Virus record (IMG/VR): IMGVR_UViG_3300049595_002065
Span: 1 to 31,817 of that record
DNA length: 31,817 nucleotides
Strand: one strand, 5' to 3'
Source of the DNA: a virus
The translations under genes and the position numbers were made by a program. Position 1 is the stretch's first letter. Every line of letters starts with the position of its first letter. Below the pieces are notes generated by a model, which was not told the origin of the DNA, made no database searches, and saw only the letters and a list, made by a program, of their open reading frames with translations. Shown one piece after another: positions 29,299-31,817 of the stretch.

Positions 29299-30828
29299 TC
29301 AAGCAGTCGCCTTCTTGCGGCGGTAGATGCGTTTGCGCTTCTTGGGCAGGGCCAACTCTGTCGGCTCTTCTTTGCTTTCCAACTGCGGGGCGCTGTCCGC
29401 TGGCGCATCGAGCGCAGGGATAACTTCCACCACGGCAGCTTGCGGCTGCGCCTGCTCCACGCCGATCACTACGCCAAGCTCGGCGGCAAATTCGCGTTCG
29501 GTCGCAATCTCGGCCACAGCCTCCTTCCAATCAATGCCCTGCTCACCGAAGTAGTCCGAGAGCGTCATTAGCCCGGCCTTTACATCGTCGCGGCGGGCGG
29601 TGGCCTCGCGGCCTACGTCCACTGTGATCGAGCGCGGAGTTTGCCATCCGACAGACTGCCAGCTAGGATTCATGGGAAGTTCTTTGCGCGAGATGGCGCG
29701 GGCAATCGCATAGCGCCAAAGTTTCGACAAGAACGCATTAACCAGCACATCCTGGCGGGCGGCAAAGCATCTCGCCGCCTTCTGAATGATAAACCTTTGC
29801 GCCACGCCGCCGATCGCGCTGGTGTCCCAAACAAACTCGTAAGGCAGGCCAAGGCCGATGGCCGCTGCGCGAATGTATTGCTCAAGATGTTTGTCGAGCT
29901 TCTCGTTCGGGCGGTTCATCACGAAAGATTGAATGTCTTCCGTATTCTTCATGCGCGGAACCAGCCCGCCGCCGAAAATGCTTTCGCGGGTTAGGTTGCC
30001 GTTGCTGTCCTTGCTGAAGTCGCCAAGGAATCCTTCCGCGCCAATGTTCCCCGTGGAGTTTTTGATGACCAGGCCAATACTGCTGCCAGCTTTTGCCGCC
30101 ATCATCTCAAAGCGGAGAAGTTCGTCCCGATCCAAAACGCTGTTGAGCGCCACGCCGATGGCAGGATAACCGCGCACTTGGTCGGCGCGCTCTGGCTCGT
30201 AAACGTGCAGCATGGCGTCGGCCTTCACCTCGCGGTGGCGGCGCGGGTATTCGTCGCCCTCCCCGATAAAATAGCCAAGCGGGCGCTGGAACTTGTCGAG
30301 CTTCACGCCGTCCACCACCCCGCTGTTGCTTGCCGAGGTGTCGGGCGACTCTACGCGGTGCGCCTCAACAATTTGCACGGCGGGAGCGCCGTCTGTCTTG
30401 GCCGTGAGGATGGCGAAAATTTCCCCGTCCCGGTCAATGGCCTCCGAGACGAGCATTTGCAGGGAGCGCATATCGTGCCGCCCGCTGATTTCGGGCGAGC
30501 GCGCCCAATTCTCCCACCATTGCTCTGCCGCATCGTCCCACGCTTGATCCCCTGACATGGCTTGCGGACGAATGCCGATGCCGCTGCCTACGGAATACAT
30601 GGCCTTGTCGCGCACTGCGCCCCGCACTATCGCGTTGTTGTAGAAACATTTACGCGAAAGCGCCATAAGGCGGGTGCGGTCATAGGAGGAAAGGTCGACT
30701 TTGGAATCCTGCGCCTGCGCGTAAACCCAACCACGCTCCTCGCTGCGGTGGTTCACGGCCTCAATCATGCGCGAGAACCCGAAGGCTGCGGCTACGCGGT
30801 CAACAAATTTGGTCTGCTTGGTTTTCAT
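29299..30828 (-). CDS. portal protein (lambda gpB-like)
   Basis: A 509-residue protein, the DNA entry ring of the head. Supporting parts: SYDRTRLMALSRKCFYNN, NAIVRGAVRDKAMYSVGSGI, the AIDRDGEIFA strand, RVESPDTS, ADAMLHVYEPERADQVRGYPAIG and a C-terminal Pro/Glu/Lys tail. These are the usual landmarks of the lambda-type portal family. The ATG at 30828 overlaps the TGA of the gpW-like gene; the 32 codons of open frame before it overlap that gene and are not translated. Confidence 0.85.
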   Translation of the reverse strand: MKTKQTKFVDRVAAAFGFSRMIEAVNHRSEERGWVYAQAQDSKVDLSSYDRTRLMALSRKCFYNNAIVRGAVRDKAMYSVGSGIGIRPQAMSGDQAWDDAAEQWWENWARSPEISGRHDMRSLQMLVSEAIDRDGEIFAILTAKTDGAPAVQIVEAHRVESPDTSASNSGVVDGVKLDKFQRPLGYFIGEGDEYPRRHREVKADAMLHVYEPERADQVRGYPAIGVALNSVLDRDELLRFEMMAAKAGSSIGLVIKNSTGNIGAEGFLGDFSKDSNGNLTRESIFGGGLVPRMKNTEDIQSFVMNRPNEKLDKHLEQYIRAAAIGLGLPYEFVWDTSAIGGVAQRFIIQKAARCFAARQDVLVNAFLSKLWRYAIARAISRKELPMNPSWQSVGWQTPRSITVDVGREATARRDDVKAGLMTLSDYFGEQGIDWKEAVAEIATEREFAAELGVVIGVEQAQPQAAVVEVIPALDAPADSAPQLESKEEPTELALPKKRKRIYRRKKATA

Positions 30829-31088
30829 GTGCGGTTCGGGAAGCGCATCTGCGTCACGCGCGAGTTGCCAATCGTCCCGGCATTGATCGCCAGCGCCGTC
30901 TCGATAAGGCCGAGCATATCCCAAGCGTCATAGGATTTTTGCAGGGTGACGCTGCGCCCGCCAACGCTGCTTGACACCACGAACGCCTGACTCGCCCCGC
31001 CAGCAAGGATCTGAGCCTTACAACTGGCTTTGAGTTGCGAAAGTTCAGAGGCCGTAAAAACTTGGGCCAGAATAGCAGCGTCCGTCAC
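30825..31088 (-). CDS. gpW-like head-tail joining protein
   Basis: An 87-residue protein: a two-helix start (ILAQVFTASELSQLKASCKAQILAGG), a beta hairpin SSVGGRSVTLQKS and a helix YDAWDMLGLIETALA. Size, fold order and position between terminase and portal fit the gpW family, which stabilises DNA after packaging. Confidence 0.75.
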   Translation of the reverse strand: MTDAAILAQVFTASELSQLKASCKAQILAGGASQAFVVSSSVGGRSVTLQKSYDAWDMLGLIETALAINAGTIGNSRVTQMRFPNRT

Positions 31089-31104
31089 GCACTCGCGGCG
31101 TGTG

Positions 31105-31817
31105 TCAAGGAGCGGGCTGGCCCGCTTGAAACTGCGACATGATGGAGTCGATCAGAACCAGCGCCATCTTTTCGCAGTCGGCCAGGTGGTTCGGCCCAAG
31201 GCGCTGCCACCGCGCCACGCCCTCTTTTTCGATCAGCGCCTCTCCCTGCAACTGCGAAACGTAGTCCTTCGCTATATCTCGCGGCAGATACCAGCGCCCC
31301 CGGCCATCGCGCAAAACGTCATGGTAGAGCCTTGCCTGCCAAAACTCGGCGTCGAATTGCAGCATCCAGATATTGTGACCCGCGCCCAAGATTTGCTGAA
31401 ATTTCCACGGCTCGCGCAATCCCTGCGACACGGTGCGCCCCTTGGCCGCGCAAAATAGACCGCCCGACCGCGCCACAAAATCGTAAACGCCTGCCGGGGT
31501 CTTCGCCGCATAGCCCGAATCGACTACACCCTTGAAGCATTTGTAGTGGCGGAACTTTTCCATGACCAAATCCCAACCAATCGCCGCCCCGTAATCGACC
31601 AAGTAACTGCTCCCGTCTTCGTGCAATTCTCGGATAATCCACCACAGTTCCGTTTGCTGAACGTCCACCGACATGATGCGACCCAACATTTTGCCTTCGG
31701 GCGGCTGGCCTATCGTGTAACGCGGCGAGGCATCCACCCGCTCGCGGATCATCGCCGTGGTGATGAGTGACCCCGCCGCCACCCAAGGCAGGGCCAGTTC
31801 GCGGTTGAAGAAATCTT
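31105..31817 (-). CDS. terminase large subunit, C-terminal nuclease part (partial)
   Basis: The last ~237 residues of a GpA-type terminase large subunit; the frame stays open through the right edge, where it reads FFNRELALPWVAAGS, the usual bridge before the nuclease domain. The nuclease shows GRIMSVDVQQTELWWIIRELHEDG (catalytic Asp in SVDVQ) and WDLVMEKFRHYKCF followed by VVDSGYAAKTPAGVYDF (second acidic site). A C-terminal portal-binding tail ends QAGQPAP. It cuts the packaging substrate and drives DNA into the head. The ATPase domain lies beyond the window. Confidence 0.85.
   Translation of the reverse strand, partial: DFFNRELALPWVAAGSLITTAMIRERVDASPRYTIGQPPEGKMLGRIMSVDVQQTELWWIIRELHEDGSSYLVDYGAAIGWDLVMEKFRHYKCFKGVVDSGYAAKTPAGVYDFVARSGGLFCAAKGRTVSQGLREPWKFQQILGAGHNIWMLQFDAEFWQARLYHDVLRDGRGRWYLPRDIAKDYVSQLQGEALIEKEGVARWQRLGPNHLADCEKMALVLIDSIMSQFQAGQPAP

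Larger units (their letters stand above)
1..31817. mobile_element. temperate siphophage-like genome segment
   Basis: The window holds the packaging, head, tail, lysis, integration and early modules of one temperate phage. Late genes are on minus from the right edge to 9666, integrase and accessory genes on plus, and early genes on minus from 6140 leftwards. A tape measure gene and separate tail-tube and tail-completion genes, with no sheath gene seen, point to a non-contractile tailed phage. Both ends are cut inside genes. The integrase and attP-like sequence lie internally between lysis and early genes, as in the lambda virion map, which suggests a non-integrated form. Confidence 0.9.

Overview
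The window is a stretch of a temperate tailed-phage genome, most likely a siphovirus. On the minus strand, reading right to left, it carries a terminase large subunit (cut by the right edge), gpW-like joiner, portal, protease-scaffold, major capsid protein, head-tail and tail genes, a ~527-residue tape measure, adhesin-like tail proteins and a lysis cassette. A tyrosine integrase and attP-like sequence follow, and then an early minus-strand operon of recombination and replication genes that is cut by the left edge. This is the lambda virion order (packaging, head, tail, lysis, att, int, early) with att inside the window rather than at an end. I therefore read it as an extrachromosomal or virion-form genome, not an integrated prophage. 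The G+C-rich composition, the NxLRHSF integrase motif and the Asn/Thr-rich secreted and tail proteins suggest a Verrucomicrobiota-like host. That is recognition without any database search and is only moderately supported.

Region 1-6140 (minus, early): small genes are joined almost without exception by ATGA, GTGA or TAATG overlaps. They include an excisionase-like HTH protein, two tiny membrane proteins, coiled-coil proteins, a RuvC-like resolvase with a Cys cluster, a single-strand annealing-like protein ending in an SSB-type DDDIPF tail, a RecE-like PD-(D/E)XK exonuclease, a stand-alone integrase arm-domain-like protein, a winged-helix protein and a replication initiator. The initiator gene contains two matched 9+3+9 palindromes, an extra half-site and an A+T/pyrimidine-rich block. 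This is the best origin candidate in the window.

Region 6140-7922: two divergent ribbon-helix-helix genes flank a short control region with an inverted repeat of TTGACAAG. The integrase follows on the plus strand. The next 278 bases are non-coding and hold a tRNA 3'-end-like core plus several repeats at helical spacing, consistent with attP.

Region 7923-9428 (plus): a moron-like cassette encodes a metallophosphoesterase, a small HTH protein, an SprT-like zinc protease and a 48-residue membrane protein, again with overlapping starts and stops. The converging gap 9429-9665 holds competing hairpins and, on the minus strand directly after the endolysin stop, a 75-nt tRNA-like element. The element has an acceptor stem, encoded CCA, T-arm and an anticodon-like hairpin, but no recognisable D-arm.

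Region 9666-31817 (minus, late): lysis genes (holin, tiny lipoprotein, amidase), adhesin and baseplate-like proteins, a secreted Asn/Thr-rich protein, tail morphogenesis, head genes and packaging. Sugar-modifying genes are scattered inside this operon: a two-domain glycosyltransferase between the capsid and head-tail genes, and a second glycosyltransferase overlapping an RmlC/WxcM-like cupin next to a Ser/Thr-rich adhesin. An intrinsic terminator sits directly behind the capsid gene. All assignments are by eye; no similarity search or structure prediction was run.
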